From the NCBI GenBank assembly GCA_907163345.1, contig CAJQUN010001326.1, positions 1 to 64,000 of the forward strand: a stretch of 64,000 nucleotides of DNA, read 5' to 3'. Of this stretch, positions 1-12,900 are shown piece by piece. Under the pieces are notes generated by a model. The model was not told where the DNA came from. It was given only the letters and a program-made list of their open reading frames with translations, and made no database searches. Numbering within the stretch: the stretch's first letter is position 1; every line of letters starts with the position of its first letter. This DNA is from Haberlea rhodopensis (taxonomy: Eukaryota; Streptophyta; Magnoliopsida; Lamiales; Gesneriaceae). A program made the position numbers and the translations under genes.

Positions 1-1240
1 ATAGCATTATCGCAAACATTTTAGTTGCATGCACAGGATTTTTCTTAACAAACTTATAAGCAACTCGGGAAGAAGAAGCTATATGTTTTCCAATAGAATT
101 TTCCACTTCTAATATATCTTGTTACCATACACGTAATTTTTAATCATTTTATACCTTTAGGATATTTCATCATCGAATTTAAGCGTTCTCAACGCGTAGA
201 GGAAAGAAACTCAATTTTAATTCACAATTCATATTTAAGCGCATATATTCTAAAAAATTACAAAGTTTCAAGATCTATTTCTTGTAAACTTGATTTTTAA
301 AGCAAAGCTTAAAATTTGAAACTCGAATTAATCCTTGGATTTCATTCTTCAATGTCTTGGAAACTTCATTCCACTTATTCTTGATGCCCACATGTCAAAA
401 TGTTTCTTAACATTTTCCTTTGTTACTTGATATGATTTCTAAATTGCTTCTCCAATGAGCATATCATCAATACACAAGCATACATATGCTTTAGGTGTAC
501 ATAATTGTCACACTCGTTAATCTATTTGACAACATGATTTGTCAAACTCTTCATGTCTTTTATTTGGTTTTTGTTATGACTTTACTTTGGCCTTCATTTA
601 TAGTTTAGCCAAGTACCCCCACATTTCAATATTGTAAGAACTCTCTTTTCCTTCAATTACAAGTGTGGTAAGTGATTGAATCCAAGAATTGCAACCCCCA
701 CAACTTCGGGTAGTAACGAATGCATTGGCGTTCAAACTTTAGTGTTTCAAGTTCTAAGCGTTATAGTCTTACAAATCCAATTCAAGTTTTTATTTCTTGA
801 AAATTTTGGATTTAAGCATACTTGCTTACAAAAGTTGAAACTTGGATAATATTCTCAACTCGGTTCACATTTTTGCAATTTAGCGCACTAACTTAGAAAA
901 CTTGAATTCAAGTTTTTTTAAAACTTGTAAATTCATGTTATAAGCGTACTAGCTTAGAAATTCAAAATGAACCAATATTACAACGCCTAATCGAAATTTG
1001 TGACTTCGATTTATCACTTGTGTTTAAGCGTACAAAGCTTAGAAACTCGAATTCAAGATTTTATAGTCTTGCAGATTCAAGCTAAAGCGTCAAATTCTTA
1101 GACAACACAAGTATATAATCTACTCACAATTTCCCATAGCAAAACTCATTTGCTAAATTTTATTGCAATCTTATTCTTGAAGTGTTTAAAACACTCACTG
1201 GCCTCACTTTTCTCGATTTTAAAGCTTCATACAAAAAAGT
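1..1240. repeat. Degenerate repeated AT-rich sequence, no gene
   Basis: No coding sequence is recognisable. A loose theme recurs at about 236-330, 755-850, 880-970 and 1020-1110: an 'aagcgta...cttagaa' segment, then 'cttgaattcaag', then a T-rich stretch and 'cttg'. This suggests a decayed tandem repeat. It adjoins the Copia gag relic and may be part of the same old element, but that is inference. Confidence 0.35.
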
Positions 1241-1329
1241 CATAACATGTGCAAATCTCGAAAAATAATAAATTACATTACTTTTATCACATCTCTAGTT
1301 TGCACAATCTTTTCATCACAAAACATCAT

Positions 1330-1958
1330 TGTGAGCAACCATTCAGAAATTTGTTGTCCTCTTCGATTCTCAAGCGAACCACAAGGTCTTCAGATTCATC
1401 TCTTTTTCGTTTTATGCTTGAGATAATTCTTGAAGTCCTTCATGACGGAGGCAACTTTTCAATCATGACGGACACTTGGAATGAGTCACTTAGAACCATT
1501 CCCCGCCGCATGAATTTCGTCTTGATTACTTGCAAATCTTGCACTTGTTGCTATCACATGCTTTGTATCAACCATTTTGAAATCCAGGAATCGCCCAACG
1601 ATGAAATTTCTTCATGCCGGCATCCTCGGATCTATACTTTTTCTCCAAGGATTGCCACAATTCCTTGGCCGTCTTCACTAGACAATACACATTGTATAAT
1701 GTGTTGTCCAGTCAGTTAGAATATAATTCTTGCACAGGAAATCGCTTTGATTCCACGCATCAACCGCAACTCTCTTTTGGTTGTCGGTTTCACTCCCCAT
1801 AATAGTAGGAGCATCCTCATTGAGGAACCTTGCCAACCCCAAGGTTGTCAAAATAAAACAACATCTTTTTGTTGTCATCGCTTGAAATTGTTCCCATTGA
1901 ACTTTTCCAGGCCTTCACCATGATGAACCGGAGTCGTTGTTGCACTCGACGAAGCCAT
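1330..1958 (-). pseudogene. Copia-type gag relic (UBN2/DUF4219-like)
   Basis: Read on the minus strand from an ATG at 1956-1958 (MASSSATTTPVHH), the sequence follows a plant Copia gag. A GEGLEKFNGNNFK segment is followed by LFYLTTLGLARFLNEDAP, then AKELWQSLEKKYR, then a stretch ending in LRIEEDN. Frameshifts and stops break it several times, for example just after the FNGNNF motif and after 'HTMCIV'. The preceding 1960-2160 (minus-strand upstream) looks like the untranslated leader of the element, but I found no clear primer-binding site or LTR. It is a dead fragment, and no pol is visible downstream. Confidence 0.75.
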
Positions 1959-2264
1959 TTGTTGCTAATATTGTCTTAAGATTGTTGTATAAAATTCATT
2001 GGTGTGTATCTTAGGAAAGTAGCAAGCAAAAACAACAAATGGCTTTGTATTATAAATGTCGAGGCGGAGATTTGGAATCTCTGTCCTTAAGACAATATTG
2101 CCCCGCTACGGTGCTAACGGTTTACTTTGCAATTTGTCTCCCAAGATACAACGACTATGATTTGTGATAGGAGCACTCCAAATCACAAATCCTTTAAACC
2201 ACAAAGGTCTAAAACGCTCAACCATAACAATCATGAAGACTCACAAAATTACTCAAATTTTGAT

Positions 2265-2395
2265 CTTCAAATATGATGTGAATTTCCAAAATTCCATCTT
2301 CAAACGTGATGTGAATTACTCAAATTCCATCTTCAATATGATGTGAATTACTCAAATTCCATCTTCAAATATGATGTGAATTACTCAAATTCCAT
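2265..2395. repeat. Tandem repeat, 4 units of 32-33 bp
   Basis: Four successive units start at 2265, 2298, 2331 and 2363, each reading approximately cttcaaatatgatgtg then aattactcaaattccat. Units 2 to 4 are nearly identical; the first has ttccaa in place of actcaa. Confidence 0.9.
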
Positions 2396-2460
2396 TTTAA
2401 TTAATTCAAAGGTTGTTTCTTATATAGTATACCAAAGTGGTGTCATCAAGAGACACAATT

Positions 2461-2690
2461 TGGAAGCATCCATCATGAAAAATTGCACCCCAACATGAAT
2501 GGACACACCATTTAATTTGGAAGCATCTAATCATGAAACATTGCACCCCAACTGAATGGACACACCATTTAATTTGGAAGCATCTAATCATGAAACATTG
2601 CACCCCAACATGAATGGACACACCATTTAATTTGGAAGCATCTAATCATGAAACAATGCACCCCAACATGAATGGACACACAATTTAATT
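2461..2690. repeat. Tandem repeat, 4 units of 57-58 bp
   Basis: Units start at 2461, 2518, 2575 and 2633. Each reads tggaagcatctaatcatg, then aaacattgcaccccaacatg, then aatggacacaccatttaatt. The units differ by only a few substitutions and one short gap. The array follows the 33-bp array and precedes a hAT terminus. Confidence 0.92.
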
Positions 2691-3160
2691 TGATTCAATT
2701 TCCAACATACTCCATATTAGGCTAAAAGCATACAATCTAAGAGACTTTTGTTTCTCCACAAACGATTGGATCATTGAACCAATTGGTAGCTTTAAATAAT
2801 TACATTGGTGAGTTGTAAGCTCAAACTGTATTTATTTTGTTTTCTATTTAGCTTTGCCCTTAGATTTTGCTTTGTGAAACTATCGAGTACTTCTGTACTT
2901 AATTTTTTGTTTATGAAATTTTATTTGCCGATAAAAAATACACACTCCTTGGCCTTCTCACTTAAATTTATTGTAAATTTGTAACATGATAAGAAATATT
3001 AATAGCAATTTTTGTATTTAATGGAGCACATTATCATTCACTTCTACTTTTGGGTTTCAGGATGATTAGTATTTCTGCATTTGTATTAGCATAGTTGAGA
3101 CTTGATATATGACTTCTTACTTGTTTTATCGAATTTTTTCATTATGATTAGTATTTAGTT

Positions 3161-3195
3161 TAGCCCCCGAATTAAGAAGCCATGGCTCTGCCCCT
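3161..3195. mobile_element. hAT-like terminal fragment
   Basis: The segment from tagcccccga to ggctctgcccctg has the form of a plant hAT terminus; its reverse complement starts CAGGGGCAGAGCC. The flanking 2700-3160 is AT-rich with no coding sequence. Only this one end is visible, so the element is probably truncated. Confidence 0.4.
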
Positions 3196-3199
3196 GGTT

Positions 3200-3940
3200 A
3201 AGATGATATTTAGCATGGAAGTCGTCAATGTGCGTAGCATCATGGAGGCAAACGAACAAGAGAGTATCAGTTAATGGATACATCAAAATGAAACCTATTC
3301 TTTTTTTGCTGTTAATACCGAGCGTACATGGTCAACCTGAAGCCCTCAATAATGCATATATGGTGTTTTGCGACCCAAATTTGTTAAATGTTATGCCTAA
3401 CTCGTTCTTAAGACGAAGAAAGAAATAACTTAACTACCACTGGAAATTACAAGGTGACGGACCCATCGATTTACATTATAAATATATGAGCCCAACAGGA
3501 TTTATGGAAGTGTTGTCCAAGGGAAGACCACTTTTAGGAAGACATTTTATAAACGAGTTAAAAGTCTCATGGCGCCTACCATCCCATTGGGAGTGGTCAT
3601 GGGTTCTATCAACTATTTCTTTCTCAACTCATAATAAGGCAGAGAGATCTCAATGTCGGAATCGTGGAAAATGATTTCAAAGCAAATAGTACCTAAAATT
3701 GAAATGTATAGCCACAGAACTGGATTGTTATCTTTGCCGGATTAAGCTTTTTGCCAGTGAATTGTGCATAGTTGGTGCGAACAATCCCACCACTCGGATT
3801 CCCCACAAATTTGTAACTTCTTATTCTAACAACAAAATTTGAAAATATAAAGAGGCGCCTCCAAAAAATAAAAAATAATAGACGAGACCAGGGCAGGGGT
3901 ATATGTCAAATTGGAGTTATGGAGATATTTGTAATCAAAG
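3200..3940 (+). other. Unrecognised sequence with short open frames
   Basis: Two short open stretches (about 3228-3428 and 3486-3674) lack a recognisable domain and have no splice or promoter context. They may be debris of the LINE that follows, but I cannot show it. Confidence 0.3.
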
Positions 3941-3944
3941 GTTT

Positions 3945-4590
3945 TAGATTAAATATGTCTAAAATGGAATATGTGGAGTGTAAATTAGTGGTCGTACCTT
4001 TCGAGACTCCGATGTTGTAGCATTTGATGATCAAGATGTATCGATGAGCACCAAGTTTCGATACATAGGCTTTGTTATCCAAAAGGATGGAAACAGGATT
4101 CAGGCGGGCTGGTTGAAATAGAGAAACAGCATCGAAGTTCTATGCGATCGTAATATCCCGCTGAAATTGAAAGAAAAGCTTTATAGAACCACAATTAGAC
4201 ATGCAATGTTGTATGTGACGGAATGCTAGGCACTCAAGAGGAATTACATCAAAAAGATGAGTGTGACAGAGATGTGTATACTTCGTTGGATGTGTGGTAA
4301 GATTAGAAGAGATAAAACAAGAAACGAAGATATTCGAGCTGAATATGTGTAGCTTGTATAGAAGAGAAGATGCAAGAAAGTCGCTTACGTTAGTTTGATC
4401 ACGTTCGATGTATGCCTAACAATGCACTTGTGCGTCGAGTGGAGTCCATGAATTTAGGCCATTTCACGAGAGCAAGAGGACGACCGAAAACGACATGACT
4501 CAAAGTTATACGCAAAGACTTGGAGTTCAAGGGAATTAAACAGGATATTCTGACTAATATGCACGTGTCCGATCCTATTTGATTATCTCT
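3945..4590 (+). pseudogene. LINE (non-LTR) reverse transcriptase C-terminal relic
   Basis: Conceptual translation with frameshifts gives the C-terminal part of a plant L1-type reverse transcriptase. It contains MEYVECKL, FRYIGFVIQKDG, RIQAGWLK, IPLKLKEKLYRTTIRHAMLY, KMSVTEMCILRWMCGK, RNEDIRAEYV and a distal RVESMNLGHFTRARGRPK. Stops interrupt it after 'GWLK', within 'TEC*ALKR' and before 'RPK'. The catalytic YxDD part and the endonuclease are absent, so it is a 5'-truncated dead copy, the usual state of LINEs. Confidence 0.82.
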
Positions 4591-4599
4591 TTTGTTCAT

Positions 4600-5940
4600 T
4601 TAACTTACCACAATTCATTGAGATTAAATGCTTAATTGTTATTGTTGAAGCTTCAATTACATGAGGTCAACCTTTTCGGCCATAAAAAGATTACAATTAT
4701 TCACACACTTATCCACTTTCTTAAAATAGAAAAAAATCAGCTCGCTTAAAAGTATATACTTATGCATAATAAATAGAAGAATTAGTATTTATATGTATAA
4801 TTAATTTAAAATATTATACTCACTAGTATTTATATGTATAAACTAATTTAAATATTATATCACTACCCTTTTTACAGTGCATAGACGCAATTCCCATTAG
4901 TGCGTCTAATTAAAAATTAGTGATAAGATTTGGGTAATGATTAGAGATAGATTCAAGCTCAAGTATTAGTCAAAAGAGAAAGGCATAGTTGCGATTAAGC
5001 TCCCCAATATGCCTAACTTAACTATTAATTAGTAACTAATTAGTCTATGAAGCATATGCTCGTTTTTTAACATGAGCTTTTCAGTCGATAATTATACACT
5101 AAAAAGAGAAATGCATAGTTGCGATGGACTACTATCTTTACTCCCGGGACATGCACATGCGTGCGCTCGCACATATATATATATAACTTGACCTGAGATT
5201 TCAATCATATAAATCTATGTGCAATTTTTTTATTTTTTATTTTTTTTGGTAAATGAAATGCAAAGTTCTGAGAAAAACCAAGGAATCTAAGTAACTAATG
5301 TGAACCAAAGAATGAGTTTATCATGCAATTGGCCTATACTATGATTAAAGAGGCCAAAATTATGGAATATAAAGGCTGCAAATAGGTAGGTTAGGCGGTC
5401 TCTAATCAAAAGAACAACGGTATTTAAATATAATTTATGATTATTTATTAGTAGGAGTGGGTTGATTAATATGAATGATTAAACATCGTACTTTGATACC
5501 TACAACCCAACTTCTGCTTCTAATTAAACCTATACCACTTTAGACATGTATCCGTCGTTTGATTACAATGGATGAGATGAGATAAGTGAGAGATGAGTAG
5601 TTAAAAATTATGACTCATACCATTCTTATCAATTGTAACAAACGGTGTCATATAATATATGACCTATGTTAGCCTTTTCTTCAAATATAGGAAAATAAAC
5701 AGGAATTGAGATGATGGAAGAGGCTGGAATTCGATTAACATAACACACATATTTTACAAATGATCGTAGCGCCAACGATGAAGAAGACACTGAAATATTC
5801 ACACAACTCTTCACACAAACATTATTAATTCACGAGATAATATAATAATTTTTGGAGAAAAATTTCATTTCTCTTAAAAGAAAAACCCCAACCCAATTAA
5901 TATATATCTTACTAGTGAAAATACTACTACTTGATCTTTG
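4600..5940. other. AT-rich intergenic region
   Basis: No supported gene. It is AT-rich with short dinucleotide runs (about 5172-5187) and scattered direct repeats. It lies downstream of the BIG GRAIN 1-like gene, whose 3' UTR probably occupies its right edge. Confidence 0.5.
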
Positions 5941-5942
5941 AA

Positions 5943-7104
5943 TTACGAACTCAAGCCACTTGCAATTGCTCGATTTGAATGGAGATGAGTTGTTTCATAC
6001 ACAGGCAATTCTTCTCTATACCTCTCCATTCCAATGGCGGAAAGATTATCCAATTCGAACAAATCAGAACTGGCGTAACTTGCTGCGTCTTCTTCTTCTT
6101 CTTCATCATCAAATTTTTGTTCCAAGTCGTGGGATTTTGTGAAATGAACAAAAGGGAACTCACGATCCATTTTCTTTGATAATTTCTCAGAAAATCTCGT
6201 GCAGCTTCCTCCACTCTTCGATTCTTCTCCATTACATGCAACATTATCTCTTCATTAATGGCTTCCAGATTCTGTTTCTTGCAGTTGACGTTCATTTCTT
6301 CGTGCGGAGATTTGTGCCCACATGGTTGACAATCCACATCGACGATCACGCTCACCGGGGAGAACCTGACGGATCTTTCTCGCTGCCCGATGGTTTTCCC
6401 CTAGACGACGGTGTTTTGCTGAGACAGGATCTGGAGAAAGAAGAAGCTGATGAACAAGTTGTTGCGTTAGCTGATTTTAAGACTGGAGAATTGATTTCGG
6501 GATTGTTCAATATGGGTTTCTTCGCGTGTCCAGCGGTGGTGAATAAGGAATTCAAGAAGCCAGCGAGACGGGCGCCGGGGGAAATAGGCTGCTTCACTTG
6601 CTTCAGTTCGGCGTATATTTTCAGTGCCCGAGATTTCGTCTTGAAGAATCCACCCTGATTTTTGCTGGTTTTTTCATGGCGACTGACTGATTTCTCCTTT
6701 TCCAGGCCCGAATCACAGACCCGAATGGTCTTGGGCCTCTTTTCATAGAAAGATTCAGCGTCTGAAGATGAAAACAATCCAGCGCCGCCGCCTCTGGAAG
6801 GCATTATAACCTCCTCCTCCGCCTTTGATTTTCTAAGAGCAGTCACCTTTTCACCAACCTTCTTCTCCATCCATTTCTCGATCATACAAGCCCGCTGAAA
6901 ATTCGCAATTTCTTCTTCAGTTTGGAATATCGCAGCACTAGTCTGCTGCTTCTTCCTCATTGTTTCTCCGTACATCACAACCTGGTCTTCCCCTTGATCA
7001 ATGGAACGGTAAATTGCATCAAGAAGAGTGGAGGAAAAAGAGGGATGATTTGCCTGAGAACATTTTGAATTATCTCTTCTGTAGTATCCATACCTATCCA
7101 ACAT
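5943..7104 (-). pseudogene. BIG GRAIN 1-like gene, two 1-nt frameshifts
   Basis: The family consists of plant-specific proteins linked to auxin response and organ size; BIG GRAIN 1 of rice is the founding member. Reading leftwards from the ATG at 7102-7104 the diagnostic blocks occur in order. They are PSFSSTLLDAIYRSID (near residue 22), SPGARLAGFLNSLFT, RSVRFSPVSVIVDVDC, CGHKS, FLRNYQRK, ASSDLFELDNLSAIGMERY and REELPVYETTH, ending at a stop at 5943. The blocks lie in three frames. One shift falls at the GGGGAAAA run near 6390-6405, the other at AGAAAATGG near 6175-6182. At each place one missing base would restore the family sequence. No intron explains the shifts and the family is usually intronless. 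It is either a young pseudogene or an intact gene with homopolymer errors. A DEEEEEDA-type acidic run precedes the C-terminal motif. Confidence 0.8.
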
Positions 7105-9927
7105 GTTTTCTTTTATAATCGATGAAAGATCGGATGAGAAATGATAACAAGAAAACTTTACCGTCTGTCAAGAACTGAACCAGTTCAGATACTTGAAACA
7201 AAACCATGTAATAATAATTGGCAAAAGAAATAAAAGGGAACGATATATGATCACACAGTGTGGAGAAACAGGATAGCAAACTACTGGTGGTATGCACTGA
7301 TTAATGTAGGAAAATGCAAGTATAGGTTCGGTGTGAGCTCCACCTATTGACCAACTCAATATGATTGGTCTAAAATGGTTGATATGTTGGTTTATTATTA
7401 TTTTATTTAAAAGATAGTATGTTTTAGTATTAAGTTTGTGTATAAATAGAGCACAAATCGAGTGCATACAAATATTTCATTAGATATGAAAGCTGGAAAG
7501 CACATTGAATTGATATACATTATTCTTGATTTTTATTATTTTAAAGTAACTAATATAATTCTTGTGATCACTGTTCGCGAGAACATTTCCAAGATGTTTT
7601 TTCTTCTTCTTAATATAAGGTATAATGCTGCGATGCTGCTAAAAATTGTATTTAACGATTTCATTAAAAAGAAATTGATCATAAATTGATGAACAAGCAA
7701 GATATTAGACAAAATTTTGGAAGAATTAATATATGTACTTGGAAATTATAGGATCAAGTATTTACCTCTTTACCAAAAGATATACATAATGTAACGATAC
7801 TATAATTTTAAGAAGTATAAGAGCACAAGCGTCACGCTTGGATTGCTATCCAAGGATTATTATTACACTCCAACAATCTCTCTTATAATAATTATACTAT
7901 CTTTCAACTCATGAAAATAGACGTGTGACATTTGTTCTCATATTAATTATAGGATCAAGTGATTGCCGTTTTACCAAAGCTATAATATATAAATTGTTTT
8001 TGAGTTAGTGTTGCACGATGCTGGAAGTTACTGAAGACGAGCATTAATTTAAACAAAAGTATAATTAAAGATCTAAATACCTTTTTTTATTTTTTGAAAA
8101 AAAATATGTGTACGAGTGTGCACACGTGTGAGAGAATAATAGTAGAGTGATCTTAAGTACTATGATTGCATTCCATCTTTTCTTTTTAGGGTGGTGCAAA
8201 GCTTGATACTTACTCTCTCCTTTTTTTTTCACTCATTTGTTTATTTATATATAGTAATTAAAAATTTATTTTTATTGATTTAGCGCTTTCATATTATAAT
8301 CACCAAAACTAAAGCATTTATCATTTTTTTTAAAAAAGAATTGAAGTGATATTTAACCATGTTTTTTTAAAAAATGGAAGAATTGAATTAGGAGATGGAG
8401 AGAGATTAAAATTGATCACACTTTGTGATATTAAATACAACTCCATGGTTGACCTTTCCGATTTTGCTGGGATGGATAATAACTCGTGCTTATTTTGGGC
8501 AGATTCAAATTCGAGTCGTACTTGACACACCAAATCGATTTAACTCCTCCCAACTCCCAAAAAAAGAAAAAATACTTCATTGGCCAACTATCTTTGTTTG
8601 ATATGTAGAATATGATGGAAAAATGTTAAAACAATGGTGGCCTAAGTCAAATCAAACCATGATTATATAAACGTATCACTCTCGAGAATTCAACAAAATA
8701 ATTTAGTATAAAATCATATACTAAAAGTAATTAACTAATTTTAAACACTCAAAACATAGATTTATATATATATATTTTTTAAAATACTATGGCCTTTGAC
8801 AAAAGACCATTTCAACCCTAATTCGGACACAAACTATTACTAATTTATCAGATTGATACATGCACATCCCCGTAAATGATGAATAATAAGAATAAGGAAC
8901 TTGAAAGACCCTTTCATTAAAGTTGTAAAATACCAAGGGACCTCCAAAACTAACCGCACGCATACAGAAATGGATTGCTTTAATTTGAGTTAAAGAGATG
9001 TTGGGATAAAAAAGGACATGGGAATCCAAGAAAAAAAAATCACAATCCCAAGGAGAAATACAGAACCACCCCCTACAACTGCATGCATCTTGAAGTGTAA
9101 AGAATAGAGAATTATACATCACAATTCCCTTTAGCTTTTTTTTCTCTGACAAAAGGGCGACCAAACAACATGATCATTCTATTGTTCACACACACACACA
9201 ACGGCTTTTGTAGAAGCAACACCAAATAAAGTGACGATCGACGAGAGGTACCACGTTACAAGAGTCCAATCTTGAAAACAAATCAATCAGGTGGGAGTGA
9301 TCCTATGGCTCAACCGTTGGAAGCTTTCTTTATCTAAAGTAAGATAAAGCTCCACCAGCGTTATTCCCTGCTAAACGATTAATGGTAGAATTTGGGCCCT
9401 AACCAACAACTTAAGGCATGCATGGTAAAGTAGATTCCGTGGCATTGATGAATTTTAACCAAAATATAAAAGGTAAAACACAGCTTCTACATCATTCTCA
9501 TGCAAGTTCATGTACGTTTTTTATAATTGCAATATATAACATTAGCTTTTAAAATTGTTTTTGCATATATTTGTGTCCATCTACAATGTAACACCGATTT
9601 TTTTTAATAACAAAATTTACGCCTAAGTTGTGATCTACATGTAACATGCTACGAATAATAGATGTATACTCCATTTCTTAAACACACAAGTATCGGGTAA
9701 CGACGAAATCAATAAGGAGCTGTCGAATAAAAATAACAAAGATTCTCAAGATTAATCAAATATTCACCAACTTTTTTCACTTGTCCCTTAAGTACGAATC
9801 CCTTGTAAATATTGCTCCGCTTCCTAGAGACGATCTTTAGCTATTTCCTCTTTGGTGATTCCTCTAGCAAGAATACAATCTTAAGCCTTCCACATTTAAG
9901 TAAAACACTCACCAGAAGTTCACGTGA
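7105..9927. other. Intergenic region, no gene
   Basis: No supported coding sequence. The left part would hold the promoter and 5' UTR of the BIG GRAIN 1-like gene. The words attataggatcaagt and ttaccaaa recur near 7748 and 7948, an imperfect duplication about 200 bp apart. A short (CA)n run is at 9189-9200. The right edge holds the 3' UTR of the DRG gene. Confidence 0.45.
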
Positions 9928-12900
9928 TCATGTCTTTAACGGAGCCTTCTTCTCACGGTCGGAAATTCGGGCAGGGGCATTGGAGTGTGATTTAAACCGT
10001 CCCCTGCCTCCATCTTCCCTTTCCTGCATAAAGATAAGTTGGTGCTTGGTATCCAAATTTCAAAAAAGATAGTTGAGGATTGAGCGATGTATATGAACCA
10101 AAATACACTTCTAAAGAATAATCAGTTACGTGATTCGATATTACAAAAAAGGTGACTGTAAAAGTAAGTGCTTCGAAAAAAGCAGTGTGACATGACTGAG
10201 TTAGACATAATTGCCGGGATTCACTGCATAGATGAAATTACTTCCTTGTTTAAGATTCTATCAAGATTCTGCCACTTATCGACATCCATTCCAAATTTCA
10301 AATGTAAAACAATTTACAGTTTTTTTCTAAACACAGCATCGAGGGTTTAAATTACAAATGAAGCACAATGGAATTAAGAGACAACCACAATTAGCTTAGA
10401 ACTATGGTTTTTCTGTCAACGGTTCTCTAAATATGCATACATTATCACATTACAGAGGCTGTTTGTATTGAGGGAGGACTTGAAAGCTATAGTAGGCCTT
10501 CAATTTTAGTTGTGTTGCTCGGAAAAAGAGAGAATAATGTGACAAAACATACTCATCATAGGATAAGCTTTAGTTCATTACCTTTTTCTTAACTATCTGT
10601 ACTACATCCTCGTCCTGAAGAGGATGACTAAGGCCGCAATGTTGTGGATAATGCCTTGCACTTACGCCCCAAACTAGAACATACTTTACATCCTTTACCA
10701 GGCTCCGGTGAATATGGTTACAAAAATCTTCAACTGTGCAGCCACCTCTACCCTGAAACAAAATAAAATGCAATGAAGATTATAACATTCATTCCGTAAA
10801 GAGAATTGACGTACAGACCTCCCATATCATTACTATGAAAATAAGTAATGAACAGAACTAGATGATAGAACTTGGGGCCCAAAATAGGTTCAGTAAAGGG
10901 AAAATATAGAAAGTTAATTATTTAATTGAGAAACATACAGCAGAAAGGACAACTGGTTCAGAGAAGTCTGGCTGCTGGCCCTGAGGCTTTGTATATATTC
11001 TGACAAGACCCATTTCTTCCCACATTTTTGCAAGCAGTCGGTCCAGATTCAGCTGTTGAAACAACAAAAGCACACAACATTACAAAGAAACTGAACGTGA
11101 GTAGTTTGAGCCAATTTAAGTTCCTATCAAAAATATTAATAAATGGCAAGTGGCTGTCTTCCAAAAAAAACAACACGTCTAGCATCTCTCAAACTCAGTG
11201 TGCTAAAGATTTACATACCTTCATGTTGCAGCTAATAACAACTGAATTCGGCAGTCGCGCTAATCTATCCACGTCATCAATACCGACCACATCTATCTTG
11301 TTATAGACATAGATGCATTTCATGTACTTACGATTCCCCTCAATAACATCGATAAGATCATCCACTGTGGCGTCTTCACGAAACAAAACCTTGTGAAACA
11401 CAAAATTTTCAACCGAAATCATGGCACGAGGTAATTTTTAATCTTCCTAGGTTACAACTCAATATAACATCCCAGAGTGCCCCATACATGGCCAAATCCA
11501 CACATGCAAAGGTATATCAAGGACACAAATCAGTGAAGTTCCTTGTACCACAAGAGATATCATTGATTTTATAGATTAACCTTGAAGTTTCTATGGTCAC
11601 AATTAAGTACCTAATACCTAGTGACTCGATGTTCTGAGAAGCTGAGTATATGACATCTTATCAGCCAGAAAATTTTGCAAGTAATAGAAGTGGAAAGCCC
11701 GTCAGAAGCAAGTAGCCACTATATGACTTTTATTCATTCGGTTCAAAAGGTTGAAATCTTTGTCAATATAGAAAAATGGATTGTCATGCAAAACCAAATC
11801 AAGAGCAAATAAAAAATTACAAACAAATATTACAGTAAGTAAATAATTTGTGGTATTGGATAACTAAACAAGTTAATTAACAGAACTGATAATCATTCCA
11901 CAGAGAGAAGAGGGTGAGGTGTAGGGAAGGGAGAGAGAGTACCTCAGCATTGTGAATCTTGTACTCATGTAGTATTTGATAGCAAAGCTTCTCGTCAACA
12001 TGAGTTAATGCTAACGTGCTATTAAAAGAAATTCCCCCTGTTTTTTTCCTTTTGAAGTATATCTGTCAGCACGAGCCATGATGAGACAACCTGTAAAGCA
12101 TGAGGCCAGATTCTATTGACAATAATGTGTAACAAAGTTGAATACCAATGGAATGCATTACTTGAGGTGGTCTTTTGTTTAGACGCAAACCCACAGCTTC
12201 AAGCTCCTTCGTCAAGATTTGTCGATGCCCTTCACTCTAAAATTTTAAATTTAGGTGAAAGGTGAGTAAACGTCGAAATTATGCCAAGCAAATGATTAAA
12301 TAAAAATGTCTAATAAATGATTACATGCGAAATTGTTATACAGCAAAAGATGCCAAGTCAAATCCTATTCATTGAAACTCAGAAAATCAGGAACACATGA
12401 CCGACTAACACCATTTCTAAAAATGTCCACATAAACATTTTTTTACGTTCTAGCAAAAATCAACCTCTTTTAGTCAATGCAAAATTGGCACACATTTCTT
12501 GTGTCCAGTATGATTAGATACATCAATGCAAGTGGACAGAAAATGGGAAGGGCAACGAAGATGATCCTATGTGGATATCTTGATTCCTATGTCATCTTAT
12601 ACCAAACTTTTAGAGTGATCATGAGATGGAACTGAAAATATAAAAAGTTAACACAATCTTCTAAAATATTATAAGTAGTGGATTCTATCTGTTATCAGTC
12701 ATCAGCTAATGTTACTGGTTACATAGATGATTTTAAGGTATCATCCCATGCACAAAAGGCAGATTTAGAATATAAATGCTGACCTTGGCATATGAAGAGG
12801 TGTGTACACAGATGTATTCACAACTAACAGCATGCATACCAATCCATGGGTGGAATTGTAAGACTACAAATATCTCACAAAATGTGGACCTTGACATTAA

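Noticed and set aside
3228..3674. Two short open frames as genes
   Set aside because: No recognisable motifs or splice structure; they sit in transposon debris.
5951..6355. Separate small genes in the BIG GRAIN 1-like region
   Set aside because: The three overlapping frames carry consecutive blocks of one conserved protein; they are one gene with frame breaks.
9812..10072. Plus-strand open frame of 86 codons
   Set aside because: It is the antisense of the last DRG exon (plant-type tail RGRFKSHS...KKAPLKT on the minus strand).
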